Below are positions 27,241 to 36,974 of a stretch of 43,022 nt of DNA, in pieces. A program made the position numbers and the translations under genes. Under the pieces are notes generated by a model. It saw only the letters and a program-made list of their open reading frames with translations, ran no database searches and was not told the origin of the DNA. Each line of letters starts with the position of its first letter. Positions within the stretch are counted from its first letter, which is position 1. Source of the stretch: Corynebacterium sp. (GTDB lineage Bacteria > Actinomycetota > Actinomycetes > Mycobacteriales > Mycobacteriaceae); NCBI GenBank assembly GCA_030527885.1, contig JAUMZY010000017.1:1-43022 (forward strand), read 5' to 3'.

Positions 27241-28371
27241 ATGCGCTATTTCGATCATGCTGCCACCACCTTCATGCGGCCCTGCGCCCGGGAAGCCTGG
27301 CTGAACGCCAGCACCCTCCTCAACCCAGCCGGCCAATACCAACTGGGTCGGAAAGCCCGCAGCGTCCTCGAAGACGCCCGGGAAACCGTCGCAACCCTCC
27401 TGGGCTGCGAACCCATCGAAGTCATCTTCACCGCCTCCGGCACAGAATCCGACAACATTGCCCTGGTTGGCCTGTGGCAGGCGCGCCGGGCGGCGCATAA
27501 CCGGGTGGTCACCACGACGATTGAGCATTCCGCCGTGTATGAAACCGCCCAATACCTCAAAAGTCAAGGCGCACACCTTGATATTTTGCCGGTGACGGGG
27601 GAGGGGATCGTCCACGACCCCGACAATTTCTTAGGCGAACCCGCCGCCGTGGTGTCCTGCATGTGGGCCAACAACGAAACCGGCGCCATCCAACCCATCC
27701 CAGAGATCGTGGCGAAAGCCCAAGCCACCGGTAGCCCCGTGCACGTTGATGCGGTGCAGGCGGTGGGGAAACTACCGATCAACTTTCACGAGTCCGGCAT
27801 CACCACCCTGGCGGCGTCCGGGCATAAATTCGGCGGCCCGCGCGGCGTTGGTATTCTGCTGGCCCGCCGCTCCCCGGCGCCCGAACCGTTGTTCCATGGC
27901 GGTGGGCAGGAACGCGGTTTGCGCTCCGGCACCGTGGACGTCGCCGGCGCCGCCGGGCTGGCGGCCGCATTGCAGGAGGCGCACGCAGACATGGAAGCGG
28001 AGATGGCGCGCGTCGCAAAGCTGAAAACCCAACTTATTAGCGCCGTCACCGCCAACATTCCCGGCGCCGTCATCAACACGCCCACCCAGTCGCTGCCCAC
28101 GCACCTCAACGTCAGCTTCCCCGGTGCGGAAGGCGATAGCCTCATCATGCTTCTCGACGCCGCCGGCATCGCCGCATCCACAGGTTCTGCCTGCGCGAAC
28201 GGCGTCAATCGGGCCTCCCGCATCCTCCTAGCTCAGAGGGTGGCGGAGAAGCTAGCTCGTGGTACTTTGCGGCTCACCATGGGGTACACCACCACGCAGG
28301 AAGACGTGGATCATGTGATCCAGCACCTGGCCAAAGCCGTGGACATGGCGCAACGCGCAGGTATGGCCTGA
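27241..28371 (+). CDS. Cysteine desulfurase, NifS/IscS family
   Basis: A PLP enzyme that releases sulfur from cysteine as an enzyme-bound persulfide. The 376-aa protein has the start DHAATT, HVDAVQ with Asp170, the PLP lysine K196 in ASGHKFGGP and the catalytic Cys318 in ASTGSACANG. The short loop around the cysteine is of the NifS/IscS type. The downstream sulfur-using gene mnmA (tRNA 2-thiolation) lies 2.9 kb away, separated by two reverse-strand genes; in relatives the two are nearer, as I recall. TAGATT seven bases before the ATG could give a leaderless mRNA, though a weak AGG is also there. Confidence 0.93.
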   Translation: MRYFDHAATTFMRPCAREAWLNASTLLNPAGQYQLGRKARSVLEDARETVATLLGCEPIEVIFTASGTESDNIALVGLWQARRAAHNRVVTTTIEHSAVYETAQYLKSQGAHLDILPVTGEGIVHDPDNFLGEPAAVVSCMWANNETGAIQPIPEIVAKAQATGSPVHVDAVQAVGKLPINFHESGITTLAASGHKFGGPRGVGILLARRSPAPEPLFHGGGQERGLRSGTVDVAGAAGLAAALQEAHADMEAEMARVAKLKTQLISAVTANIPGAVINTPTQSLPTHLNVSFPGAEGDSLIMLLDAAGIAASTGSACANGVNRASRILLAQRVAEKLARGTLRLTMGYTTTQEDVDHVIQHLAKAVDMAQRAGMA

Positions 28372-28375
28372 CCAT

Positions 28376-28409
28376 GTAAAAACCACCCAGGGGATGAACC
28401 TGGGTGGTT
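28376..28409 (-). terminator. Terminator between the convergent desulfurase and esterase genes
   Basis: AACCACCCAGG (28381-28391) and CCTGGGTGGTT (28399-28409) form a perfect 11-bp stem with a 7-base loop. The T-run (TTTTT then AC) is on the minus strand, so it primarily ends the esterase transcript; the stem may also slow transcription from the plus strand. Confidence 0.82.
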
Positions 28410-28423
28410 ACTGCACAGACCGC

Positions 28424-29764
28424 TTACTTCTTGGGGTCTGGGTAGTTGGACTTATCCGGCACGGAAGCCAATTCGCTTTCCAAGCCAAGACCCTTGGCGT
28501 AGGTTGGCCACGACTCGCGCATATCATCCAACCAGTAGAACCAGGTGTGCACACCGGTGTTACGGAACTTGTATTCCGCCGGGATGCCCAAACCATTCAA
28601 CTTCGCCCGCAGGTCATGCGTACACGCATTGGTAGCACCCTCAATCAGGCCGCCTTGGATCACAATGTCCGAAGACGTAACCAACGCATCCGCACTGGGG
28701 TTGCCATCTTTACGCAACCCACCGAACGTTTCATTCTGCGACATCAAACCGGAAGCATTCGACACGTAAATAGCAGAACCGCGCAGGCCCTCGGCCTTCA
28801 ACAACGCATCATGCGCAGTATTGTAACTACCACCCATGGGGCCAAAGACCTGGCTGGGGGAGATGCCTTCCCGCTGCAACGTCAACTGGGTGAACATGTA
28901 CGGAATCGGCCGGGACGTGGAAGCACAACCTGAGTACGAACCCACAGCGTTATAGAAACCAGGATTCCGGGCCGCCAACAACAGCGACGACGTCGCCGAC
29001 ATGGACAACCCAGCGATACCCCGCTTGCCGTTGCTGCCAAGCACCTGCTCAATGGGGCCGGGCAGCTCCTTGGTTAGGAACGTCTCCCAGTTCTGCGGGC
29101 CATCAATGTAGGAATCACCCTTGGCGCCCTTCTTGTCATACCAGTCAATGTAATACGTGAAAGCACCACGCATGGGCACCACCACATTCACATTCCGATC
29201 CAAGTAGAACCGCACCGCAGAATTAAACGTCATCCAGTTGGTGGACTGCTCGCCACCACCAGCACCATTAAGCAGGTACATGGTGGGCCGATTCGCATCC
29301 TTCGCCCGAATAATCCCCAGCGGAATCCGCGCATTATTCATCGACGGTGAATTAGCACTCATCGCCACAACCCGGGGCCGACCCTGGGAATCCTTATAAC
29401 TCGAATACTGATCCAACGCTCCCAACCAGGCGGAATCCGTAAACTTCTTCTCATTAGCAATCCACGTGGGATTCTGATCAATCTGCGATTTCTCCCCCGT
29501 AAAATTAGCCCCCGGCGTTGCATTAGCATCACCCTGCGACGAGGCACTCCCTGAACCAGCCGAACCGGTAGATCCTGCAGAAGCATCTTCCTGCGCCGCC
29601 GCGCTAGCTGACGGCTGCGCCGACGCACCGGCAGCAGCACTCGGCGAAGCTGAAGCGGATGCCTGCGCTGCCGCACTAGTCTCCTGTGCCGATACCACTG
29701 GAACACTAACAACAGGCAACGTTAATACCGTGCACAATGCAACGCATGATGCCAGATTCCGCAT
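28424..29764 (-). CDS. Secreted mycolyltransferase-like esterase
   Basis: This is an alpha/beta hydrolase of the corynomycolyltransferase (antigen 85-like) group, which transfers mycolates between trehalose and the cell envelope. The 446-aa precursor has a signal peptide (to about residue 26), an Ala/Ser/Gly-rich linker of about 65 residues (27-92), then the catalytic domain with nucleophile Ser254 in GLSMS and His406 in TGVHTWFYW. ATG 29764 is chosen because GGAAAGGA lies just before it; a frame extending 22 residues further upstream has a Cys-rich, implausible start. It could be a mycolate or trehalose-ester esterase rather than a transferase; the sequence does not decide this. Confidence 0.88.
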   Translation of the reverse strand: MRNLASCVALCTVLTLPVVSVPVVSAQETSAAAQASASASPSAAAGASAQPSASAAAQEDASAGSTGSAGSGSASSQGDANATPGANFTGEKSQIDQNPTWIANEKKFTDSAWLGALDQYSSYKDSQGRPRVVAMSANSPSMNNARIPLGIIRAKDANRPTMYLLNGAGGGEQSTNWMTFNSAVRFYLDRNVNVVVPMRGAFTYYIDWYDKKGAKGDSYIDGPQNWETFLTKELPGPIEQVLGSNGKRGIAGLSMSATSSLLLAARNPGFYNAVGSYSGCASTSRPIPYMFTQLTLQREGISPSQVFGPMGGSYNTAHDALLKAEGLRGSAIYVSNASGLMSQNETFGGLRKDGNPSADALVTSSDIVIQGGLIEGATNACTHDLRAKLNGLGIPAEYKFRNTGVHTWFYWLDDMRESWPTYAKGLGLESELASVPDKSNYPDPKK

Positions 29765-30104
29765 AAAAATCCTTTCCAAGGCAAATATTTGCAGGCATTG
29801 CCATATACAAACGCATATAAGACAAAACACCCGAATATCAAAGCGAAGTTAATCAGTCAAAACATTACCAAAGCATGAGTGAAACTACTGGCATCACTCA
29901 GGTCTTATTCGAAACCGGGTGTAGTCTACCCAACCTGGGCGGCGATTTTCATTCCCGCCACCATACCCCCGGTACGTCAGAAACCTGAGCGCAATCCTGC
30001 TGCGCCAGTTAACCAATCAACACACATGGTCGATAACTCCGCACCGATCTTTACTTATTTTTCCACCCAGCCTATCGCTCACCCCCAGCTGCGCATTACA
30101 ACAA
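29765..30104. other. Non-coding region between esterase and spermidine-synthase-like genes
   Basis: These 340 bases hold no supported gene. Features seen: a perfect 12-bp palindrome GCAAATATTTGC at 29781-29792, 16 bases upstream of the esterase start; TATATG-type AT-rich elements around 29800-29815 that could be the esterase promoter on the minus strand; and a 7-bp inverted repeat TGAGTGA/TCACTCA at 29876-29900, without a T-run, possibly the end of the upstream transcript. A 36-codon frame from ATG 29875 has no ribosome binding site. Confidence 0.5.
29781..29792. promoter_or_regulatory. Perfect palindrome upstream of the esterase gene
   Basis: GCAAATATTTGC is self-complementary over 12 bases and lies in the leader of the esterase gene. 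It is a plausible operator; no matching site is seen elsewhere in the window. Confidence 0.35.
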
Positions 30105-31100
30105 CTACCCCCGTTCGTCGAAAAGCACCCGACCCTCAACCGCCATAAACCCCCGCACCCACTCATCATCCTCATACCGCGCCGGCACCGCCCCCGCCAA
30201 CAAACGCTTCGTCAACTGCGCCGCCGCCGCATCACCCGCCACCGGCAGCGGCCCATCCGAACCCAACAGCACAATATTGCCGTACCGCCGCCCCTTCAAC
30301 ATCGGCGGATCTGCGATCACTCCTACCTGAGTAAACACCTCTGCCATCGACCGCAACTCCGACCGGGTGCCTCGTAAATCCGCATGATCCCCGCAATTGG
30401 CCACATATAACCCACCCGGCGCCAACCCATGATGCACTGCCCGCAAAAATTCCACCGTCGTCACCGAATACGGTGTTACTGCCCCGGCAAACACATCCCG
30501 AATTACCACATCCCGGCTCGCCGCACTGAAACCATCAGCCACCGCGCGGGCATCACCCACCCGAATCTTCAACCGGGGTGCCCGCGGCACATCAAACCAT
30601 TCCCGCACCAGCCGGGCCAACTCCGCATCCAACTCCACCACCGTCTGCCGCGCCTTCGGATACACCTGCGCAAAATACCGCGCCAACGAACACGCCCCAC
30701 CGCCCAAATGCGTCATCCGCAACTTAGTGGCATCCAACCGGGAATTAATAATCACATCACAACCAGCGGCAATCCACCGCATATACTCATACTCCAGCTG
30801 CAACGGATCTGGTGCTATGTGGCTCGACGGCACCCCATTGACAAACACCTCCCAGCCGCCGGCAACGAACGGATCCGGCCGCAACTCCACCTCACCCGTC
30901 GACGTGGGATACACCCCAGCAACCGGACCCGTTGCGTGCCGGCCCCCAGCTGCCTGGCAGGACCCACCAGCGTGCCCAGCCCCGGCCGTGGGAATAGATT
31001 TCGCACGCTTGCTGTTCTTAGAAGAAGAACTTCTGGACGTGCCAGAAGTTGACTGGGAAACACCATCCCCAGTAGGTTTAGTTCGCCGTTTTCTACCCAT
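30105..31100 (-). CDS. Spermidine-synthase-fold methyltransferase-like protein
   Basis: The product is about 331 aa, with a long basic, Ser- and Lys-rich N-terminus (residues 1-60) and then a Rossmann domain related to spermidine synthases: MTHLGGGACSLARYFAQVYP, VVELDAELARLVREWF, VGDARAVADGF and VIRDVFAGAVTP. The polyamine-binding residues of true SpeE enzymes are not evident to me, so aminopropyl transfer should not be assumed. ATG 31100 is preferred to the upstream GTG-initiated frame because TAATAT lies eight bases before it, as for a leaderless mRNA. The 11-base repeated word encodes LFDE at its C-terminus (30116). Confidence 0.8.
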   Translation of the reverse strand: MGRKRRTKPTGDGVSQSTSGTSRSSSSKNSKRAKSIPTAGAGHAGGSCQAAGGRHATGPVAGVYPTSTGEVELRPDPFVAGGWEVFVNGVPSSHIAPDPLQLEYEYMRWIAAGCDVIINSRLDATKLRMTHLGGGACSLARYFAQVYPKARQTVVELDAELARLVREWFDVPRAPRLKIRVGDARAVADGFSAASRDVVIRDVFAGAVTPYSVTTVEFLRAVHHGLAPGGLYVANCGDHADLRGTRSELRSMAEVFTQVGVIADPPMLKGRRYGNIVLLGSDGPLPVAGDAAAAQLTKRLLAGAVPARYEDDEWVRGFMAVEGRVLFDERG

Positions 31101-31108
31101 ACACAAAT

Positions 31109-31114
31109 ATATTA
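31109..31114 (-). promoter_or_regulatory. Minus-10 element for a leaderless transcript
   Basis: TAATAT (minus strand, 31114 to 31109) is eight bases before ATG 31100, and no ribosome binding site is seen. This matches the usual spacing of leaderless actinobacterial starts. Confidence 0.4.
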
Positions 31115-31236
31115 CGATGCAGATCTGCGACATTATTAGTGGCATCACCATTAGCATCCCCGTTGCACCTGCACCAACCACCACAAACCTGATAGGTTAA
31201 ACACCCACAAACCCCCACAGAAAGGTACCATCACCC

Positions 31237-32337
31237 ATGCGAGTCCTGGCAGCAATGAGCGGCGGCGTTGATTCGGCGGTAGCCGCAGCCCGCGCCGTCC
31301 AAGCCGGGCACGAAGTCATCGGCGTCCACCTAGCACTCAGCCAAGACCCCCAAGCCGTCCGCGAATCCTCCCGCGGCTGTTGCTCCCTCGAAGACTCCGC
31401 CGACGCGCGCCGGGTCTGCGACAAGCTGGGCATCCCGTTCTACGTGTGGGACTTCTCCGACCGGTTCAAGGCCGAGGTCATTGATGATTTCGTGGACTCC
31501 TACGCCCGCGGTGAAACCCCCAACCCCTGCCTACGCTGCAACGAAAAAATCAAGTTCGCAGCCTTGCTGGAGCGTGGTATCGCACTGGGGTTCGACGCGG
31601 TGGTGACGGGCCACTACGCCCGCCTGACCCAACCCGCCGACGGCGGCGACGGCTACCTGCGGCGCGGCGTTGATCCCAACAAGGACCAGTCCTACGTGTT
31701 GGGAGTGCTTGGGGAACACGAAATCGCGCACTGCATGTTCCCGGTGGGGGACACCGTCAAGCCAAAGATCCGGGAAGAAGCAGCCGCAATGGGCTTCTCC
31801 GTGGCGAAGAAGACAGATTCCTATGATATTTGCTTCATCCCGGACGGCAACACGCAGGCCTTCCTCGGCAAGCGCATCGGGCTGCGCCCCGGCATGATCG
31901 TGGACACCGACGGCAATGAACTGCGGGAACACGACGGGGCCTGGAACTACACCATTGGGCAGCGCAAGGGGCTGGACATCAAGCAGCCGGCGGCTGACGG
32001 TAAGCCCCGCTACGTCACCGACATCAACGCCCAAACCGGCACGGTGACGGTGGGCTCCCGCACCGACCTGGCGGTACGCATTATTGAAGCCGACCGGTTG
32101 AAGTATCTACACCCCGCCATGGCCGGCAGCTTCGACGCGGACGTGCAGGTGCGCGCCCACGGATCCGTGGTGCGCTGCCATGTCACCGTCAACCGCGACA
32201 TTGATTACATGCGCCTGGAACTCAAGCAACCCCTGTCCGGGGTGGCCCGTGGCCAAGCCGCCGTGATCTACCTACCCGACCCCGATGGCGACATTGTGCT
32301 CGGCTCCGGCACCATCTGCGGCACGGCCACCAGCTAA
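31237..32337 (+). CDS. mnmA: tRNA-specific 2-thiouridylase MnmA
   Basis: MnmA adds sulfur to U34 of Lys, Glu and Gln tRNAs. The 366-aa protein has the PP-loop SGGVDS (8-13), the catalytic cysteine Cys98 in NPCLRCN and the second cysteine in SYDICFIP, and the family block [16 protein letters not shown] lies upstream of ATG 31237. It is divergent from the spermidine-synthase-like gene. The next gene overlaps its stop codon by one base (TAATG), indicating coupled translation. Confidence 0.96.
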   Translation: MRVLAAMSGGVDSAVAAARAVQAGHEVIGVHLALSQDPQAVRESSRGCCSLEDSADARRVCDKLGIPFYVWDFSDRFKAEVIDDFVDSYARGETPNPCLRCNEKIKFAALLERGIALGFDAVVTGHYARLTQPADGGDGYLRRGVDPNKDQSYVLGVLGEHEIAHCMFPVGDTVKPKIREEAAAMGFSVAKKTDSYDICFIPDGNTQAFLGKRIGLRPGMIVDTDGNELREHDGAWNYTIGQRKGLDIKQPAADGKPRYVTDINAQTGTVTVGSRTDLAVRIIEADRLKYLHPAMAGSFDADVQVRAHGSVVRCHVTVNRDIDYMRLELKQPLSGVARGQAAVIYLPDPDGDIVLGSGTICGTATS

Positions 32338-33332
32338 TGGTTGCGTTTAACCTAGGGGTGCTTCCCGGCACCAACCTGCCGGAAGCCGCCGACATCATCA
32401 TGGGCGAAACCGGCGACGTGCGGGCCATCCCCCGGCTACCCGCGCGCGGCGCCGGCTCCGATTCCGTCGGCGCCACCTGCCTACTACTCCCAGACGCCCC
32501 GGTGGAAGCTGGCCCGCGCGGATGGCGGCTCACCACCCGGCCGCAACTCATCACCCGCCGCCTCTGGGACCAGCGCGAACGCGACATCGACACCCTCGAA
32601 GCCACCTGGGGCACCACCGGATTCACAGTGCAACTATCCGTCCTCGGACCCTGGAGCCTCGCCACCGGCGTAGAACTCGCCAACGGTCACCGAGCCATCA
32701 CCGACCCCGGTGCCCTCCGCGACCTCACCGACATACTCACACACGGAATACTCGAACAAATCACACGACTACGCCGTCGCTTCTATGGGTCTGTTCACGT
32801 GCAACTTAACGAGCCCGATGTGGCGGCATTGGCTGCGGGTAGCATCCCCGGCACCAGCGACTTCGACGTAATCCGCCCCATCCCCCGCAAAGAACTAGGG
32901 GAGCGCCTTCACGGAGTCTTCACCGCCCTACCCGAGTGCCGCCGCTACTTGGGGCAAATCGGCACCCGCCCGCTTTTCGACGTGGCCCGCATCGCATCAC
33001 CCGACGCCATCATCGTCACTCAATCCGCCATCACCGGCAGCGAACTACTAGACGAATGTGCCGCTACGGTTGACACCGGCATGGGGCTGGCACTCGGCTG
33101 CGTGCAACTAGGCGATCACGTGGACGACGACCTCACCCAACCCCGCGCCCACGCCACTAAAATCGCACAGCTTTTCGACGAACTCAGCCTCGACCGCACC
33201 CTCATCCCCACGCACGTCGACATCACCAACGCCCACGAGTTCCACCAAGGCGACCTCGTGGATGTAGGCCGGGCCCTGGCGTGCGCCCGCGTGACCAGCG
33301 AAATCCTGCGCCGAGACGTTGGGGATTTATAG
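32337..33332 (+). CDS. MetE/UROD-like barrel protein of unknown function
   Basis: The 331-aa product belongs to the actinobacterial family annotated as methionine-synthase-like, related to the C-terminal barrel of cobalamin-independent MetE. It lacks the zinc-binding His-x-Cys pattern that I would expect in a functional MetE, so methyl transfer to homocysteine is doubtful. It overlaps mnmA by one base and is probably translated with it. Two copies of the 11-base word encode LFDV and LFDE here (32972 and 33170). It converges on the exonuclease gene with only four bases between stops. Confidence 0.75.
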   Translation: MVAFNLGVLPGTNLPEAADIIMGETGDVRAIPRLPARGAGSDSVGATCLLLPDAPVEAGPRGWRLTTRPQLITRRLWDQRERDIDTLEATWGTTGFTVQLSVLGPWSLATGVELANGHRAITDPGALRDLTDILTHGILEQITRLRRRFYGSVHVQLNEPDVAALAAGSIPGTSDFDVIRPIPRKELGERLHGVFTALPECRRYLGQIGTRPLFDVARIASPDAIIVTQSAITGSELLDECAATVDTGMGLALGCVQLGDHVDDDLTQPRAHATKIAQLFDELSLDRTLIPTHVDITNAHEFHQGDLVDVGRALACARVTSEILRRDVGDL

Positions 33333-33336
33333 ATTC

Positions 33337-34050
33337 TTATGAGGTGTGGGCGCTTTGCAGCGGCCAGGAAACATTCACATCACTGGCATCCCGCCCTTTG
33401 CCCTCCAAATACTTTTTAAAATGACTCTGCGACCGGAAATACCCGACTGCCTGAAACTCCATCAACTGTTCCAAATTCTGCTTGGTGATCTGCGAAGCAA
33501 ACCGCTTCTTCGCCTGCACCCACGCGATACGGGCAGCCGCCAACGCATCACTCGTAGCCTCATGCGCATTCTCCAATTTGACGTGATACTCCTCGCACAG
33601 ATCCGTGAGGGTGCGCTTGCCCTTGCGGTACGGATCCAGGAGCTTATCCATAACAAAGGGGTCATACACCGGGCCGGTGACCAAAAACTCCGGCTCCAAA
33701 GAATGCAACACCGTGAGGTCATAAGCAGCGTTATACACAATCACGGTGTAACCATCCGCCCAGGCCTTATTAATAGTGGCGATGGTATCCGCCAAAACAT
33801 CAGCATGCGGGCGGCCGTTTTCCCGAGCGTATTCCGTGGTAATGCCATGCACCTTGGTGGCAGCCTCGGGGATTTCTACACCCGGGTCCGCCAGTAATTC
33901 CTGCGGGTGGGCGCCACCGGAATCAATATGCACCAAGGCAGACGTGACGATGCGGGCTTCAAACGGGTTGGCTGAGGTGGTCTCTAAATCGAAGCTTAAA
34001 ACCTTGAGGGGGTTGAAAGGTTGGGTAAAAACTTCCGCAGGAATATTCAT
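33337..34050 (-). CDS. DnaQ-like 3'-5' exonuclease (DEDDh)
   Basis: A 237-aa nuclease of the DNA polymerase III epsilon fold. The first motif is FDLETT (D21, E23), the second is in YNAAYDLTVL and the third, HEATSDALAA, has the His and Asp of the DEDDh type. The C-terminal 50 residues are a small extra domain. It stands alone, so proofreading within Pol III versus a repair role cannot be decided. AAGGTGG lies seven bases before its ATG. It is the last core gene before the AT-richer accessory block. Confidence 0.88.
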   Translation of the reverse strand: MNIPAEVFTQPFNPLKVLSFDLETTSANPFEARIVTSALVHIDSGGAHPQELLADPGVEIPEAATKVHGITTEYARENGRPHADVLADTIATINKAWADGYTVIVYNAAYDLTVLHSLEPEFLVTGPVYDPFVMDKLLDPYRKGKRTLTDLCEEYHVKLENAHEATSDALAAARIAWVQAKKRFASQITKQNLEQLMEFQAVGYFRSQSHFKKYLEGKGRDASDVNVSWPLQSAHTS

Positions 34051-34174
34051 AACTAACCACCTTAAAGCACTGGGTGGACATGGGGGTTATTGGTGTGGGG
34101 GCGTCTTTGTACACAAACGCCATGCTGGTTGCTATTTGTACTGACTTGGCATCTAATCCCAAACAGTGTAACCC

Positions 34175-34207
34175 TTGTAAAACCTGCTAAGCTACATAAT
34201 CTAGCAG
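34175..34207 (+). promoter_or_regulatory. Promoter candidate with dyad for the accessory operon
   Basis: TTGTAA (34175-34180) and TAATCT (34197-34202) are separated by 16 bases and point toward the methyltransferase gene. An inverted repeat CTGCTA (34184-34189) / TAGCAG (34202-34207) surrounds the minus-10 region. No regulator gene is seen in the operon. Confidence 0.42.
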
Positions 34208-34254
34208 TGCATTAGCGTGCTTTATTAGGCCTAAACACAGGAGGTTTCCCAGAG

Positions 34255-36971
34255 GTGGCACGGTTAAACCTAAAAGCAGTGGAAGCTCGTGTCTCACCAC
34301 TAGGAAACCGCGAAAACTATGACCGAGAGTTCATCTATGAGCTACTCACTGCCTATGGGCGATCAAAAAGTAGCATCACGCGGCTCCGATCCGGTTCTCT
34401 CAACGTCGCTGCCGATCCTGAACATGAAGTTGCCCAGAAAAACGTGGTGTACTTCCGCGAGGTATCCCAAGACTCTAACATCCTGGAGGCACTGGAAAAT
34501 CTACGCACTGCCGCGCATCTAGTTCGTTTTAATCCCCGTTTTGTCATTGTCACCGACTACGTGGAACTGGTGGCATGGGACATGAAAACGAGAGAAAACC
34601 TCTTCATTCCCATCCGCGATATTGCGAAACACTTCACCTCTTCCTGCCCTGGGCTGGGATGGAAAAAGCACAATACGTTGCCGAGGCCCATGCAGATGTT
34701 AAAGCTGCTGAGCGAATGGGCAAGCTTTTCGACGAACTATTGCAAGCTAACCATGCCATCATGGATGACCCCACCCAGCGGCACGGACTCAACGTATTCT
34801 TTACCCGCCTACTTTTCTGCTTCTTCGCCGAGGACACCGGCATTTTTATCACCAATCAATTTACCAACGCGGTAGGATCTCACACCCAGGAAGATGGCTC
34901 CGATGTCCAAGAATTCCTCACCGACCTCTTCGATGCACTCGACACGTTAAAGCCTGAAGAAAAACCAGCACACCTTTCTGCCTTCCCTTACGTGAACGGC
35001 CGGCTTTTCAGCAAAGACAACACACTCACAGTGCCGGCATTTACAAAACACGCACGCAAGCTTCTGATTAATCTGGGCACACTCGATTGGCAAGAAATCA
35101 ACCCCGATATTTTCGGGTCCATGTTCCAAGCCATTGTTACCCCAGGTAAACGCTCAGATCTAGGTCAGCACTACACATCAGTGCCGAACATCCTGAAAAC
35201 CATCGAACCACTCTTTTTGGATGGGCTGAAGAAAGAACTTGATGCCAGCTTCGACAACCCCAAAAAGCTAGAGAAGCTCCTCGATCGGATTGCCGCCATT
35301 TCAATCTTTGATGCGGCGTGCGGCAGCGGTAACTTCCTCATCATCGCCTATAAAGAACTACGCCGGCTGGAACATGCCATCCTGGAACGCTTGATCGAAC
35401 TAGATCCTAAGCGTGCCGCACTTTTTAGCATCTCGCGCATCAACATTGAGAACTTCTATGGCATTGAGATTGACGACTTCGCCGTGGAAGTAGCAATCCT
35501 GTCACTGTGGATTGCTAAACACCAAATGAACCGAGAGTTTAAAGATAAATTCGGCGTGGACATCCCCTTGATCCCACTGAAAGAAACAGGCCGCATCAGA
35601 GTGGGGAATGCTGCTTGGGTGGATTGGAATCAGGTGTGCCCGAATGATGGCACCTCGGAGATTTATTTGATTGGAAATCCGCCGTACGTGGGTTCAAGCA
35701 TGCAAAGTAAAGAACAAAAGGCTGACTTTGATCTGGTTTTTGGTAACCGGCCGTTTTCAAAAAAGCTAGATTATATTGCCCTGTGGTTTGTTAAAGGTTC
35801 TGATTATATTCGGGGTACACATGCACAACTGGCTTTTGTGAGCACAAATTCCGTTGCTCAGGGTGACCATGTGGGATTGATGTTTCCCACAGTTCTTGCA
35901 GGTGGTATTGAAATTGGTTTCGCCTATACCTCATTTAAATGGGAGAATAACGCGAAACGAAATGCTGGGGTCACAGTCGTTGTTATTGGTTTGCGTAATC
36001 TCTCCGCAAAGCCCAAGTACCTTTTCCAAGATGATCTGTGCATAGAAGTCAAGAATATTAACGCCTACTTGGCAGATGCCAGGGATGTCATTGTAACGTC
36101 TCGAAAAAAAAGTCTTTCTCCTAACTTAAAACAAATGCTTAAGGGGAGTCAGGCAACGGATGGTGGGGCATTGATTCTCGAAGCCCCAGAGGCAGAAACA
36201 TTAAAATCTGAAGCTCCTGAAGCAGCTCGATTCCTCAAATCTTTCATGGGGGCAGAGGATTACATTAAAGGTAAAGAACGCTATTGTTTATGGGTTACAG
36301 ATGCGGAAAGGCCTGCCGCAGAGACCATACCTCAGCTGAGTCAGCGTTTTCAAAGAGTTGAGGCAATGCGTTTAGCCAGCAAAAAGAAAGCCACCCAGCT
36401 ACAAGCTGCTAATTCACATAAATTTACAGAACCACGTTATAAACCTACAGATGCGATCATTGTTCCCAGTGTTTCTTCTGAGCGGCGTGAGTACATTCCC
36501 ATAGGTTATGTGGGGCCTGGGACAGTCATATCAAATCTTGCTTTCACTGTATACGATGCTGAGCCTTGGCTTTTTGCTGTCCTGACGTCAAAAATGCACA
36601 TGGCTTGGGTGCGTTCTGTCGGTGGCAAATTGGGGACTGGTTATCGCTATTCCAACACCCTTGTATATAACACCTTCGTGTTCCCTCATATCAGCGCCCC
36701 CATGAAGGAAAAACTGACTCAGGCAGCACTGCGGATTCTAGACGTCCGTGAGTACCACTGTGAATTCACCCTGGCTGAGCTGTACGATCCCGATAAAATG
36801 CCAGACAATTTGCGCGAAGCCCACCATGCAGTAGATGTGTTGGTTGATTCGCTTTACTCTCAACGCTCTTTCGAAACCGATGAGGAACGCCTTTCCGTGC
36901 TTTTCGATCTTTACCAGAAAATGATGACCGAGGAAGCCGCAAACAAGCCTGCAAAAAGGAGAAGGAAATAA
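34255..36971 (+). pseudogene. MmeI-like N6-adenine DNA methyltransferase, frameshifted near 34639
   Basis: Restored, the protein is about 905 aa. GTG 34255 has AGGAGG ten bases upstream. The N-terminal part (to about residue 128) runs to IRDIAKHFT; the frame then changes and continues FLPWAGMEKAQY, so one base appears lost around 34639-34641. Beyond it come the MmeI-type helical region (LNVFFTRLLFCFFAEDTGIF), SAM motif I DAACGSGNF (about 353) and NPPY (about 475), typical of N6-adenine methylation, then a variable target-recognition region that is the most AT-rich part. The PD-ExK nuclease of true MmeI enzymes is not visible at the N-terminus. The frame is open otherwise, so the break is recent or a sequence error. 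A separate translation from ATG 34575 would lack the first 128 residues. Confidence 0.85.
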
Positions 36972-36974
36972 GCC

